This document shows positions 50,439 to 59,342 of a stretch of DNA of 64,000 nt, piece by piece. The DNA comes from DATDGX01 sp036521875 (GTDB taxonomy: Bacteria; Desulfobacterota; Binatia; Binatales; Binataceae). The stretch covers positions 12,365-76,364 of the forward strand of contig DATDGX010000019.1 of the NCBI GenBank assembly GCA_036521875.1, read 5' to 3'. The notes under the pieces are model-generated. The model saw nothing but the letters and a program-made list of their open reading frames with translations. It made no database searches and was not told the DNA's origin. Both the position numbers and the translations under genes were made by a program. Positions within the stretch are counted from its first letter, which is position 1. Each line of letters begins with the position of its first letter.

Positions 50439-51965
50439 ATGGCATCGCCGCCGAATGTATTGTTCATCACGGCCGACCAATGGCGTGGCGATTGCCTGTC
50501 AGCGCTGAGTCATCCGGTCGTACGCACACCGCATCTCGACGCCCTTGCGGCTGAGGGCGTACTTTTCCGGCGTCACTTCGCCAACGCGGCACCGTGCGGA
50601 CCCAGCCGGGCCTCGCTTCACACCGGAATGTATCTGCAGAATCATCGTTCCGGGACCAATGGAACGCCTCTTGATGCGCGGCATACGAACTGGGCTAAGG
50701 AGGCGCTGGCGTACGGATACGATCCGGTACTGTTCGGCTATACCGACACGAGCCAGGATCCTCGCGGGCTCGAGGCGGGCGATCCGTGGCTCAAGAGTTA
50801 CGAGGGGCCCCTGCCCGGCATCCGGCCCGTATGCCTGATGATTGGCACGCCGACGCCGTGGACCGATTGGCTAAGGGCGCGTGGTTTCGAAGTACCTTCT
50901 GATATTCGCTTCGCCTATGGCTATCGCGCGCCTGGTCCGGACTACGAAGACGGCGCGCCAAGCCCCAAGCCGCTGAGGTATCCGGCGGAATTCGATGACA
51001 CCGCGTTTCTCGTGAACCAGCTTATCGACTACGTCAACACCGCGTGCGGCCCTTTCGTCGCACACTTGTCACTGCTCCGCCCCCATCCGCCCTTTGTGGC
51101 CCCCGAGCCCTACAACGCGATGTACGATCCTGCGCTAGTGCCGGGTTTCACGCGTCGGGCCACGCCGAATGACGAGGCCACTCAGCATCCGTGGCTCGCG
51201 CATCAGCTATCCCGCCGATTCTTCAGGGCGCCCGCCAATGAGAAGAAGCTTCGGCGGCTGAAGGCCGTTTACTATGGTCTCATGAGCAGGGTTGATGCGG
51301 AGATAGGAAGGCTGATTCGGTTTCTCAAGGAAACCGGGCGCTGGGGTTCGACAGTCATCGTTTTCACTTCGGATCACGGCGAGGAAATGGGCGACCACTG
51401 GCTGCTCGGCAAGTGTGGCTACTTCGACGGCTCGTACCACATACCGCTGATCGTTCGTGATCCGCGGCCGCAAGCTGATTCTACTCGAGGCTCCGTCGTT
51501 TCGTCCTTCACCGAAAACGTCGACATCATGCCGACGCTACTGGAAGCGATCGGCGCCGAAATTCCGCTGCAATGTGATGGAATGTCACTGGCGCCTTTCC
51601 TCGAAGACGCGGACCGCCCCGACACTTGGCGCAGCGAGGCGCACTGGGAGTTCGACTTTCGCGATCCTGGCGACGACTCGGCGGAGCGCGAGCTCGGACT
51701 CACGCTGCATCAATGCACGATGAACATCATCCGCGGCGAGCGCTACAAGTATGTCCATTTCACGAATCTGCCGCCGCTCTTCTTCGACCTGGAGACGGAC
51801 CCCGGCGAGTTCGTGAACCTCGCCGGCGAAATTTCCTGCGCGCCACTGGTACTCGAGTATGCCCAGAAGCTCCTTTCGTGGCGCATGAACCATGACGAGC
51901 AGACACTGACCCACATCAAGCTCAGCGAGCACGGACCGATCTCGCGGCGCGCCGCGCGTCATTGA
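50439..51965 (+). CDS. Phosphonate monoester hydrolase/sulfatase-family enzyme
   Basis: 508 residues of the alkaline-phosphatase fold. ADQWRGD (12-18) and the formylglycine site CGPSR (Cys53-Arg57) mark the sulfatase superfamily; whole-length sequence, e.g. HLSLLRPHPPFVAPEPYNAM, FTSDHGEEMGDHWLLGKCGY and YAQKLLSWRMNHDEQTLTH, resembles the phosphonate monoester hydrolase/phosphodiesterase group (PMH/PehA). The Cys needs a maturase not in the window. It converges on the phosphonatase gene (stops 23 bases apart), suggesting release of phosphonates or phosphates from esters. Confidence 0.88.
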   Translation: MASPPNVLFITADQWRGDCLSALSHPVVRTPHLDALAAEGVLFRRHFANAAPCGPSRASLHTGMYLQNHRSGTNGTPLDARHTNWAKEALAYGYDPVLFGYTDTSQDPRGLEAGDPWLKSYEGPLPGIRPVCLMIGTPTPWTDWLRARGFEVPSDIRFAYGYRAPGPDYEDGAPSPKPLRYPAEFDDTAFLVNQLIDYVNTACGPFVAHLSLLRPHPPFVAPEPYNAMYDPALVPGFTRRATPNDEATQHPWLAHQLSRRFFRAPANEKKLRRLKAVYYGLMSRVDAEIGRLIRFLKETGRWGSTVIVFTSDHGEEMGDHWLLGKCGYFDGSYHIPLIVRDPRPQADSTRGSVVSSFTENVDIMPTLLEAIGAEIPLQCDGMSLAPFLEDADRPDTWRSEAHWEFDFRDPGDDSAERELGLTLHQCTMNIIRGERYKYVHFTNLPPLFFDLETDPGEFVNLAGEISCAPLVLEYAQKLLSWRMNHDEQTLTHIKLSEHGPISRRAARH

Positions 51966-51978
51966 GCTTGACCGCGGA

Positions 51979-51996
51979 GTCCCTACAGCTAGGGAC
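51979..51996. terminator. Short hairpin between the convergent hydrolase and phnX genes
   Basis: GTCCCTA (51979-51985) and TAGGGAC (51990-51996) form a perfect 7-base stem with a 4-base loop. It covers the phnX stop codon (51989-51991). No T-tract follows, so terminator function is only suggested by position. Confidence 0.45.
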
Positions 51997-52783
51997 GCTC
52001 GCCGTCGCGGAGCCGTGCCTCGATAGCGTCGAGGGCAGGCTCGCAATCGGTGACTGCGTCGATCACCTGATGCGCGCCGGCCTCCGACAACTTATTGCGC
52101 GCGTTCTCGAGACGAACCTTTTGCTCGGAGGGCGCAAGCGCGCCGAAGTCTTCGGCAGACAGGCCGATCATGTTACCGGTGCGGGCGACTCCTATCGTCC
52201 ATACACCCGCCCGCAAGCCTTCCTCGACGTCGATGACCGTGTCGCCGATTTTCACGATCGCCTCCAGCGGCTCGACCTGCAGGCGGATGGCGTTGGCGAA
52301 GATCATCCATGGATAGGGGCGGCCACCACCGACGTCATCCGGAGTGATTGCGCAATCAGGTTGGTAGCCCTGCTCGGCCGCGGCTCGCAGTAGCGGCTCG
52401 AGCATCGCGCGAGTGTACCCGGTGGTGCTCCCGATCTTGATCCCGCGTTTGCGCATGCGCGCGACGGTTTCCGCGACGCCGTCGATCACGGCAGAGTGTC
52501 TCACTATGCGCTCGAGCTGAAGCGGCTCGAAGCTCGCGAACAGGCTTTCCACATCCGCCTCGCCAGGTTCGTGACCGACCGCGATGCGCCATTGGGTCGC
52601 GACGTTGGGCAGAAACAGTATTTTCCTGATGTGATCCTTTTTCAGCACGCCCATATCGCGCCGCGCATCGGCCTCCGATATCGGGGCGCCGCGTTGAAAA
52701 AATACTTGTTGCAGAACGCGGACCGGCGCGAGGCTCCCGTGATCGACAGTCGTTCCCGCCCAATCGAGAATTACGGCCTTCAC
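51989..52783 (-). CDS. phnX: Phosphonoacetaldehyde hydrolase
   Basis: About 264 residues from GTG 52783, close to the usual 267; longer frames upstream are out of family. HAD nucleophile in VILDWAGTTVD (Asp7), the Schiff-base Lys48 in MGVLKKDHIR, GSTTGYTRAML and the DDVGGGRPYPWMI cap loop are the PhnX pattern. The enzyme breaks the carbon-phosphorus bond of phosphonoacetaldehyde to give acetaldehyde and phosphate. It follows the FAD oxidoreductase gene by 50 bases; no PhnW transaminase is present. Confidence 0.93.
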   Translation of the reverse strand: MKAVILDWAGTTVDHGSLAPVRVLQQVFFQRGAPISEADARRDMGVLKKDHIRKILFLPNVATQWRIAVGHEPGEADVESLFASFEPLQLERIVRHSAVIDGVAETVARMRKRGIKIGSTTGYTRAMLEPLLRAAAEQGYQPDCAITPDDVGGGRPYPWMIFANAIRLQVEPLEAIVKIGDTVIDVEEGLRAGVWTIGVARTGNMIGLSAEDFGALAPSEQKVRLENARNKLSEAGAHQVIDAVTDCEPALDAIEARLRDGERP

Positions 52784-52833
52784 CAGTCCAGAATAAGATT
52801 GCCTGCGCGCGGAAGGATTTCGGTTCGGCGCCG

Positions 52834-53979
52834 TCACTGGATAGTCATCTCGCGAATCATCTGTTCGGCCAGGCCGAACGACAGGGTCATACCGGAGCCG
52901 CCGACTGCCGTGACGATGCGCACTCCGGGCGCGGCGTCGATCGCGACATAGGATTTGTCCGGATCCTTGGCATACACGCCGTACCATCGCTCCGCGATCG
53001 AAAGATCGGGTGCCAGCAGAAACCTGCGCAAGTCTTGCAGCACGAGTTCGTCGATCACCGTCTTGTTGAAGACATCCACGGCGAGACCGTACTCGTGAGA
53101 ATCGCCCAGAGTCAGGGCGCCGTCCGCGGTCTGCGAAACCAGCGTGTGAATGGCCCAACGATCATACTCAGCCAGTTCGCGCGCGACTCGCTCCTTGTAT
53201 TTCGGCAACGTCGCCGTGCAGATCTCAAACGCGGGATAGAAGCGCAGCGTGAGGCCCGCAGCGAGCGACGGACCGAGTTCCCAGCCGTTTGGTTGTGGCG
53301 CGGTGCGCATCATCTGCAGCTTGCATCGATCGATCGCGCTGGTCGCAAACAATTCCGGGTAGAGCGTTTCGAAATCGTCGCCGCCGCAAACGATTGCCTG
53401 CGCGGCTTCCCAGACCTCCGAGCCGGCTTCGATGCGCGGCAATTGAATTGATCGCACCGCAGTCCCGAAACGGAACTGCACGCCAAATTTCTCAGTGAGA
53501 TATGCCGGCAGCCGAGCGAGAATCAAGCGCGGATCGACGGTCATCTCGGTAGGACTCCAGATGCCGCCGAGAAGTCCTACCGGATTTACCGCCTGGCTCT
53601 TCTTCACCACTTCGCGCGGCGGAAGCCAGGTGCACGTGTAACCGAATCCTGGCGCGCGTTCCGCGAACTCGCCTGCCACATCGGCCTCGTCCTGATGATA
53701 GACGACGTGGAGAGAGCCGGTCCGGCGATACGGCAAGCCGCAGTCGTCGAGAATCTCCTGCCAAAGTTGACGGCTACGCGTCGCCATCTGATGAACCGCG
53801 CCAGCCTTCTGTCCGATCGGCCATATCATGCCGAAGTTACGCACCGAGGCCCCTTGTGCTTTGGGGGTGCGCTCAAAGACCACGACTGCCTTTCCACGCC
53901 TGGCCGCGAAGTAAGCATGCGCCAGGCCGAGGATGCCGGCGCCGACGATCGCCACGTCCGCTTTTCGATTTGCACTCAT
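52834..53979 (-). CDS. FAD-dependent oxidoreductase of phosphonate loci (TIGR03364-like)
   Basis: 381 residues of the DAO/glycine-oxidase fold. Rossmann loop VAIVGAGILGLAHAYFA (from residue 9), VRNFGMIWPIGQ, EMTVDPRLILARLPAYL and the C-terminal ITAVGGSGMTLSFGLAEQMI. This resembles the FAD oxidoreductases found next to phosphonatases (TIGR03364). Inferred role: oxidation of an aminoethylphosphonate, or N-methyl form, to phosphonoacetaldehyde for PhnX. The DNA between YcaQ-like and this gene is 36 bases, so the three may be one unit. Confidence 0.82.
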   Translation of the reverse strand: MSANRKADVAIVGAGILGLAHAYFAARRGKAVVVFERTPKAQGASVRNFGMIWPIGQKAGAVHQMATRSRQLWQEILDDCGLPYRRTGSLHVVYHQDEADVAGEFAERAPGFGYTCTWLPPREVVKKSQAVNPVGLLGGIWSPTEMTVDPRLILARLPAYLTEKFGVQFRFGTAVRSIQLPRIEAGSEVWEAAQAIVCGGDDFETLYPELFATSAIDRCKLQMMRTAPQPNGWELGPSLAAGLTLRFYPAFEICTATLPKYKERVARELAEYDRWAIHTLVSQTADGALTLGDSHEYGLAVDVFNKTVIDELVLQDLRRFLLAPDLSIAERWYGVYAKDPDKSYVAIDAAPGVRIVTAVGGSGMTLSFGLAEQMIREMTIQ

Positions 53980-54015
53980 CGCATGCCTGAGGAATCTCTA
54001 CCGCCTATGCCGCGC

Positions 54016-55323
54016 TCAGGATAGGCGCGCGGACCGAAGCTTCGCGGCGAGATTGCCCCGACGTCTCACCTCGATCCGTTCGAGGCCCAGCCATGACGCG
54101 AGGGTCACCAGCTCCCGCGTCATCGCCTCTGCGACTTTGGAAGGACGAACGCCGGGTTCCGCATGCGCTCCCAGCACGCGCAGCGTCCGGGTTGCGCGAT
54201 CGGATTTCAGATCGACGCGGGCGACGAGCCGGTCTCCAAGCAGGAACGGCAACACATAGTATCCGTGTTTGCGCAGCGCCGAGGGCGTGTAGATCTCGAT
54301 TCGATAGCGGAAGCCGAAGATTCGTTCGGTTCGCGATCGTTCCCAGATGAGCGAGTCGAACGGCGACAGCAGCGCCTGAGCCTCGAGCTTGCGCGGTGCT
54401 CGGGCATCGCGTGCGACGAATGCCGGCTGAGCCCATCCTTCGACGGTGACCGGGATCAATTCGCCGCCTTCGACAAGCTCGGAGATGCGCTGCCGTCCGG
54501 CGACGCGACGGATGCGAAAGTAATCGCAAAGGTCTTGCTCGGTTGCCACGCCAAGGGCGCGCGCAGCGATCCTCATTAGTGCGCGCTGCGCGTCTTCAGT
54601 TTTCGGAGTCGGCATCGTCAGGACGTGAGCCGGCAGAACTCGCTCAGGAAGATCGTACAGCCGCTCGAAGCCGCGCCGACCTGCGGCCGCGACGCGACCA
54701 GCCGCGAACAGCGCTTCGAGCATCCGCTTGCCATCGCTCCAGCCCCACCATCCGCCTTTGCTTGCGCCGGCGTCGCTGAGTTCGCGAGCGCTCAAGGGCC
54801 CTCGCTCTGCGACCTCTTTGAGCGCGGACTGCATGAAGCCCGGACGCCGCCGCACCAGACTCGCAATCCTGGTGTCACTGTCATTGACGCGCTCGGAGGC
54901 CTCCGTCATCCGCCAGCGCAGCAGCGGATGCAATTCCAACGGCATCAACGACGCCATGTGTCCCCAGTATTCGAACAGCTCTCGGTCGCTTGGGGAGCCA
55001 AGCCACGCCGAGTCGAGCAGTTCCGACGCGTAAGAACCCAGCCGCGAAAAAAGTGGCAGGTAGTGAGATCGGACCAGGATGTTGACCGAGTCGATCTGCA
55101 GCAGCCCGATTTGCGCCAGCACGCGTCGCAGATGTTTGCGATCGGGACGTCCGGATGGGCGGGGATTTGCGAATCCTTGTGCGGCCAGCGCTATCCGGCG
55201 CGCTTCGTCCGCCGACATGCGTGTGGCGGGTCTCCCGGTCTCCGCATGCTTAGTCGCGTGCGCGATCGGTTCCTCCTTGACGTGACCCTTCTTCGCCGGC
55301 ATGACCCTTCCTCGCGGCTGCAT
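54016..55323 (-). CDS. YcaQ-like DNA glycosylase (winged-helix HTH_42)
   Basis: 435 residues (ATG 55323 or 55302). LLQIDSVNILVRSHYLPLF contains the QID/QVD catalytic element (Gln76, Asp78) of the YcaQ/AlkZ family; FEYWGHMASLMPLELHPLLR and LLSPFDSLIWERSRTERIFG follow. Members unhook interstrand crosslinks or alkylated bases and use winged helices to bind DNA. AlkZ-type members guard against self-made genotoxins; no such toxin cluster is visible. It runs toward the phosphonate genes. Confidence 0.88.
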   Translation of the reverse strand: MQPRGRVMPAKKGHVKEEPIAHATKHAETGRPATRMSADEARRIALAAQGFANPRPSGRPDRKHLRRVLAQIGLLQIDSVNILVRSHYLPLFSRLGSYASELLDSAWLGSPSDRELFEYWGHMASLMPLELHPLLRWRMTEASERVNDSDTRIASLVRRRPGFMQSALKEVAERGPLSARELSDAGASKGGWWGWSDGKRMLEALFAAGRVAAAGRRGFERLYDLPERVLPAHVLTMPTPKTEDAQRALMRIAARALGVATEQDLCDYFRIRRVAGRQRISELVEGGELIPVTVEGWAQPAFVARDARAPRKLEAQALLSPFDSLIWERSRTERIFGFRYRIEIYTPSALRKHGYYVLPFLLGDRLVARVDLKSDRATRTLRVLGAHAEPGVRPSKVAEAMTRELVTLASWLGLERIEVRRRGNLAAKLRSARLS

Positions 55324-55465
55324 TATGCCGGATTATTTACTAGGCCGCCTATTCCAGTTCCGATCGATCGCGACTTCAGGAGTAACTCCACCGCCTGCAT
55401 CTGCTAGCCTCGCGTAGGCATCCGGAGGTTTGCGGCTCGGGAGTTTTCGGGTCGGGAGGTCAATC

Positions 55466-56749
55466 ATGATGTTCACCGGACGGGGCAAGCAGCTCACCAT
55501 CTTCTTCGGCGAGACCGATAAGTATCATCATCAGGCGCTGTACATGGCGCTGATTGAAATGCTGCGGCGCGAAGGATGCAGCGGCGCCACCGTGACGCGA
55601 GGGATCGCCGGCTTCGGCGCTTCGTCGCTGATCCACACCTCGGCGGTCCTTCGTCTCTCGATGGATATGCCCATCACGATCACGGTGATCGATCGCCCGG
55701 AGCGGATCGATCGGGTACTCGGTGCCGTGCTGGAGATGGCTCCAGGAGCGCTCGTCACGGCTCAAGAGGTCGACGTCCTGCAGTCGGGGACGCCCTTCAA
55801 GGAAGGTTTGCCGGACGTCAAGGTATCCGAGGTGATGCGCCGCGAAGTCGCATCGGTGCATCCCGACAGTCCGATCGCGCAAGTCGTCGAGTTGCTGCTG
55901 ACCAAGGATTTCACCGCCGTGCCCGTGGTCGATGACCAGGGCAAGGTGGTTGGAATGGTCAGTGACAATGACCTGCTGACGCGCGGCGGGATGACCGTGA
56001 CCATCAGCCTTAAAAAAGCGGCTGATCCCGACTACGTGCGCGCGCTTCACGAATCGCTGGAGAACCCGAACCGCAAAGTGTCCGAAGTGATGACGCGTGA
56101 GGTGGTGACGATTGCTCCCGATACTATTCTCGGCCGCGCTGCGCGCGTGATGGTCGAAAAACATTTGAAGCGGTTGCCGGTGGTCGACCCCGACGGCAAG
56201 CTGGTCGGGATTCTGGGCCGCCTCGATATATTAAATACCATCGCAGCCGTCCATCTGCCGGAGTGGCATCCGCAAGCGCATTCGGCCGGCCCGCAGGCAA
56301 CCGTGGCCGAGGTGATGACTCGCGAAGTTCCGACCGTGCACGAGTCCGCGACCGTCGAGCAGGTCTTCGATCTCCTGGTTTCGTCGTCGCACAAGCGAGT
56401 GGTGGTGGTGGACGACAATCGGCATGTCGCCGGCATCATTGCCGACTCGGATTTGATCTCGAAGCTCAGCCGCGAGAGTTCGCCGGGACTCATGGAGATA
56501 CTGGTCTCCAAGGTTCCACTCGCGAAAATCAGCGGCGACGCGCGCAAACATATCCAGCGGCTGCGGGCTCACTTCGCGAAGGAACTCATGACGCCGGAAG
56601 TCATAACCGTGCGCGAGGAGATGCCGGTCGCCAGCGCCCTGGCGCTCTCCGCAGAAAAGCGCATCAAGCGCCTGCCGGTGGTGGACGCCACCGGCGCGCT
56701 GGTTGGGATCGTGGGGCGGACTGAAATGATGCGGGCGCTGCTGGCTTGA
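55466..56749 (+). CDS. DUF190 protein fused to CBS domains
   Basis: About 427 residues. GGGAGG lies 6-10 bases before ATG 55466. Residues 1 to about 105 are a DUF190 domain (TIFFGETDKYHHQALYMALI, GATVTRGIAGFG). Four CBS units follow, starting near VSEVMRREVASVHPDSP, VSEVMTREVVTIAPDTI, VAEVMTREVPTVHESAT and LMTPEVITVREEMP; they usually bind adenine nucleotides. The next gene is CrcB. DUF190 next to crcB is a known arrangement; a role in fluoride or ion control is likely but unproven. Confidence 0.88.
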   Translation: MMFTGRGKQLTIFFGETDKYHHQALYMALIEMLRREGCSGATVTRGIAGFGASSLIHTSAVLRLSMDMPITITVIDRPERIDRVLGAVLEMAPGALVTAQEVDVLQSGTPFKEGLPDVKVSEVMRREVASVHPDSPIAQVVELLLTKDFTAVPVVDDQGKVVGMVSDNDLLTRGGMTVTISLKKAADPDYVRALHESLENPNRKVSEVMTREVVTIAPDTILGRAARVMVEKHLKRLPVVDPDGKLVGILGRLDILNTIAAVHLPEWHPQAHSAGPQATVAEVMTREVPTVHESATVEQVFDLLVSSSHKRVVVVDDNRHVAGIIADSDLISKLSRESSPGLMEILVSKVPLAKISGDARKHIQRLRAHFAKELMTPEVITVREEMPVASALALSAEKRIKRLPVVDATGALVGIVGRTEMMRALLA

Positions 56750-56774
56750 CGATGAGCTGGGAAGGATTCGTAGC

Positions 56775-57149
56775 GTGCTAGGAGTTTTGTTTGTCGCGCT
56801 GGGTGGCGCGATCGGTTCGGCTGCTCGCTACCTGGTCGGCGGCTGGATCGCGAGTCGCTTTGGTAGCGCGTTCCCGTACGGAACCTTCGTGATAAATGTC
56901 ACCGGAAGTTTCATCATCGGTTTCTTCCTGGCGTTCGCCCAGGAGCGCGTGTCGCTCAGCCCGTTCTGGCGGATGTTCTTCGCGATCGGTGTGGTAGGCG
57001 GGTATACGACCTTCTCGACGTTCGAGTATGAGGGCATTCGCTTGCTGCAGGACCGGGAGATGCTGCTCGGCGCCGTCTATATCCTCGGGAGCGTGGTCAC
57101 CGGCGGCATCGCCGCGTTCGCTGGAATCGTGCTCGGCACCTGGATTTGA
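56775..57149 (+). CDS. crcB: Fluoride channel CrcB/FluC
   Basis: 124 residues from GTG 56775 with four membrane helices. ALGGAIGSAARYLVGG, FVINVTGSFIIGFFLA (Asn41 of the pore) and GGYTTFSTFEYEGIRL (Phe80, Phe83 and Thr/Ser sodium-site residues) identify Fluc channels, which work as dual-topology dimers to expel fluoride. It follows the DUF190-CBS gene by 25 bases. I looked for a fluoride riboswitch before the DUF190 gene and found none. Confidence 0.95.
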   Translation: MLGVLFVALGGAIGSAARYLVGGWIASRFGSAFPYGTFVINVTGSFIIGFFLAFAQERVSLSPFWRMFFAIGVVGGYTTFSTFEYEGIRLLQDREMLLGAVYILGSVVTGGIAAFAGIVLGTWI

Positions 57150-57232
57150 TTTTCGTCGCGCTCCCTCCACGACCGCTCGTTATAGTCGCGCGGCGCCACA
57201 GCTAAGGCCGATTCCGACCCCGCAGTCGCAGA

Positions 57233-57640
57233 TCAATGATTCGGGTTCACCGCGATCGTCTGCAATTGCGCGGCCTCTCCATGCGGTGCGAAGGTCACCG
57301 TCATTGGCACGCCCGCGCCGACCGTCCAGAAGTCTCCCGCCCTCCGCTTTTCGGATTTTCCTGCGATGTTAGTAAAGACGTTTCCCGAACGCAGCTGCGC
57401 AACATAGAATCCCTGCGCGGGAAGCTGAAACGCCTTCGCAGTTCCCACCAGATTCCACTCTCTGACCTCGATGCGCATCGGTGCGGCGGCGGCACCCGCC
57501 ATTGGTACACTCAATACATCCGAGAACCGTGCGATGTTCCCTGACGGCTCGTACAAGGGCTGCCCGGAGACTGGGCCGATTGAGGCGAGCACCACCGCGA
57601 CGGCCATAGCACCTAATGCGTATCGCCCTTTTCGCTTCAT
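57233..57640 (-). CDS. Small secreted protein next to the PQQ-like propeller
   Basis: 135 residues from ATG 57640 (MKRKGRYAL). A signal peptide ends PVSG; the mature part has IRFSDVL-like ARFSDVLSVPM, IEVREWNLVGTAKAFQLP, FYVAQLRSGNVFTNIAG, KRRAGDFWTVGAGVPMTVTF, a cupin-like beta fold. Not recognised. It follows the propeller gene by 10 bases. A similar-sized protein stands on its other side (59343). Confidence 0.65.
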   Translation of the reverse strand: MKRKGRYALGAMAVAVVLASIGPVSGQPLYEPSGNIARFSDVLSVPMAGAAAAPMRIEVREWNLVGTAKAFQLPAQGFYVAQLRSGNVFTNIAGKSEKRRAGDFWTVGAGVPMTVTFAPHGEAAQLQTIAVNPNH

Positions 57641-57650
57641 CTGATTCGCT

Positions 57651-59339
57651 TCACGGCCAGAGCGCATAGACGTGTCCCTGATTGGTGGCCACGTAAAGTT
57701 TGTCGAGCGCGATCGCTGCTTCCATCCGCAACCCTACCGCGTTGCCATTGTCGTCAAGCGCGACATCGCGCGATGCCGGGACCGGGACGATCGAGTACCC
57801 CGCGCTCAAGCAATCCGACACCCATGTCGTCGAGGGCGGCCCGAAGTCGATGCTGGTGCAACGGAATCCCACCGGAGCCGCCACCGACGGGTCGGCCAGG
57901 GCTACCACATGACCCGTCGAAGTAGTGACGTAGACGATGCCTCCGGTCACCACCGGCGCCCCGATCGAGTATGACTGGCCGGGCAGAATATCGGCGATCC
58001 ACCGCACCTCGCCGCCGCCGCCATTGCAAGCGTCGAGGGCGTGCAGTCTCCCGTAACCGGCGCTCACCCCGTCCGTGGTCAGAGCGTCTCCGCCGGTTTG
58101 GATAAACAGATAATCGCCCCACGATGCGCCAGGCTGTTTATAATTATCATCGCCGTGCGAGTGAGTATCGCTGGACGAAAACGTGCACCCAGGCCCTGCG
58201 GTCGGCGGGAATTGCCATTTGCAGCTTCCATCCGCCGGATTCACAGCATAGGTCCAGCCGTCTTTCTCTACGGAGGCCACTAACTGGCCGCAACTTGTGA
58301 GCATGCTCGTAGGACCAGCGGCCCAGTCGGGATCGGCGTCAAGCTTGTATGGCACCGCACGGAAGTTCCAGTTGCGGGAGCCTGTTGTAGGATCGATGCT
58401 GACGAGGCTGAGAGAATAGTCAGGGGAGGGTTGAGTCTCGCACTCGGGGGTATTGTAGTAATTGGCGTCGCAAACGTTGCCCGTGGTGAAGAGGATGCTC
58501 TTCCCGTCGGTTGCCGGCGAATCCCAGACCCCGCCGCCGCAGACGCCACCGCAGGAGGGATCGCCCGGCGCGCCATCGACCACAAAGGGAAACCCTGAAG
58601 CCAGGTCTCCGCTATTCAAATCTACGGCGACGATCTTGCCCTTCTGCACCGGATCGTCCCCCGCGTCGTGAACTCCGACGAAAACTCTTCCAGAGAATAC
58701 CAGCGGCGAGGAATAGGCTATGCGCTCGTGGAGCGTACCGGGACATCCGTTGACGTGCGCGACCACTTTACTCTTCCAAATTAGATTGCCGGTGGCGGCA
58801 TCGAGAGCCCACAAGCGCGCGCTGCCGTTGCCCCCATCCGTGCCAAGGTCGGGATCCGGTGCGCCAACGATCACCGCATCCTCCGTTCCGATGCTCGCGT
58901 ACGAGGCGCTCGACTGGATGCCGTAATTGCCCCAGCTTCCATTACCGCCCTGCGTACAGGAACCGTTTAGCGCTCCAGTGGGCGGGTAGCGCCAGCGAAA
59001 CGTTCCGTCCTGGGCGTTAATCGCCCAGAAAACGCCGTTGACGTCGCCGATGAATATAGTCCCATTGAAAACCACCGGAGCGGCGCGGAACGGCCCCGGT
59101 TTCAGTCCTGTCCAGGTTGGGTCGGGCGATCGCCACCCGACGTGGAGGCTGCTGAGGACCGTGGTCGGGTTCGAGAGCGCGCTGCCGAGGAATTGTTGCC
59201 CATACCTTCCTGGGTTGTTCCGGTAACTCAGCCACTGCGCCGGGGGTGGATTACAACCCTGGCAGCCGACTGCATTGGTGCACGCGCTAAGTGCCATCGC
59301 CGCGATGACTGTGAGCATCAGGGGCCTGACGTGAGCCAT
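57651..59339 (-). CDS. PQQ-like beta-propeller lipoprotein
   Basis: 562 residues. The signal ends LSAC with Cys20, a lipoprotein site. The mature protein has PQQ/BamB-like blades: IGDVNGVFWAINAQDGTFRW, ARLWALDAATGNLIWKSKVV, FVGVHDAGDDPVQKGKIVAV, ARLHALDACN-like RLHALDACNGGG, VYVTTSTGHVVALADPS. Many cysteines suggest disulfides. It lacks a cytochrome domain and does not show the catalytic features of an alcohol dehydrogenase that I can place, so it may bind PQQ, or be a scaffold. It lies 3 bases from the next lipoprotein gene. Confidence 0.78.
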   Translation of the reverse strand: MAHVRPLMLTVIAAMALSACTNAVGCQGCNPPPAQWLSYRNNPGRYGQQFLGSALSNPTTVLSSLHVGWRSPDPTWTGLKPGPFRAAPVVFNGTIFIGDVNGVFWAINAQDGTFRWRYPPTGALNGSCTQGGNGSWGNYGIQSSASYASIGTEDAVIVGAPDPDLGTDGGNGSARLWALDAATGNLIWKSKVVAHVNGCPGTLHERIAYSSPLVFSGRVFVGVHDAGDDPVQKGKIVAVDLNSGDLASGFPFVVDGAPGDPSCGGVCGGGVWDSPATDGKSILFTTGNVCDANYYNTPECETQPSPDYSLSLVSIDPTTGSRNWNFRAVPYKLDADPDWAAGPTSMLTSCGQLVASVEKDGWTYAVNPADGSCKWQFPPTAGPGCTFSSSDTHSHGDDNYKQPGASWGDYLFIQTGGDALTTDGVSAGYGRLHALDACNGGGGEVRWIADILPGQSYSIGAPVVTGGIVYVTTSTGHVVALADPSVAAPVGFRCTSIDFGPPSTTWVSDCLSAGYSIVPVPASRDVALDDNGNAVGLRMEAAIALDKLYVATNQGHVYALWP

Positions 59340-59342
59340 CGT

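Noticed and set aside
55324..55465. Fluoride riboswitch before the DUF190-crcB pair
   Set aside because: I looked for the conserved GGNGAUGG and matching pseudoknot sequences and did not find them.
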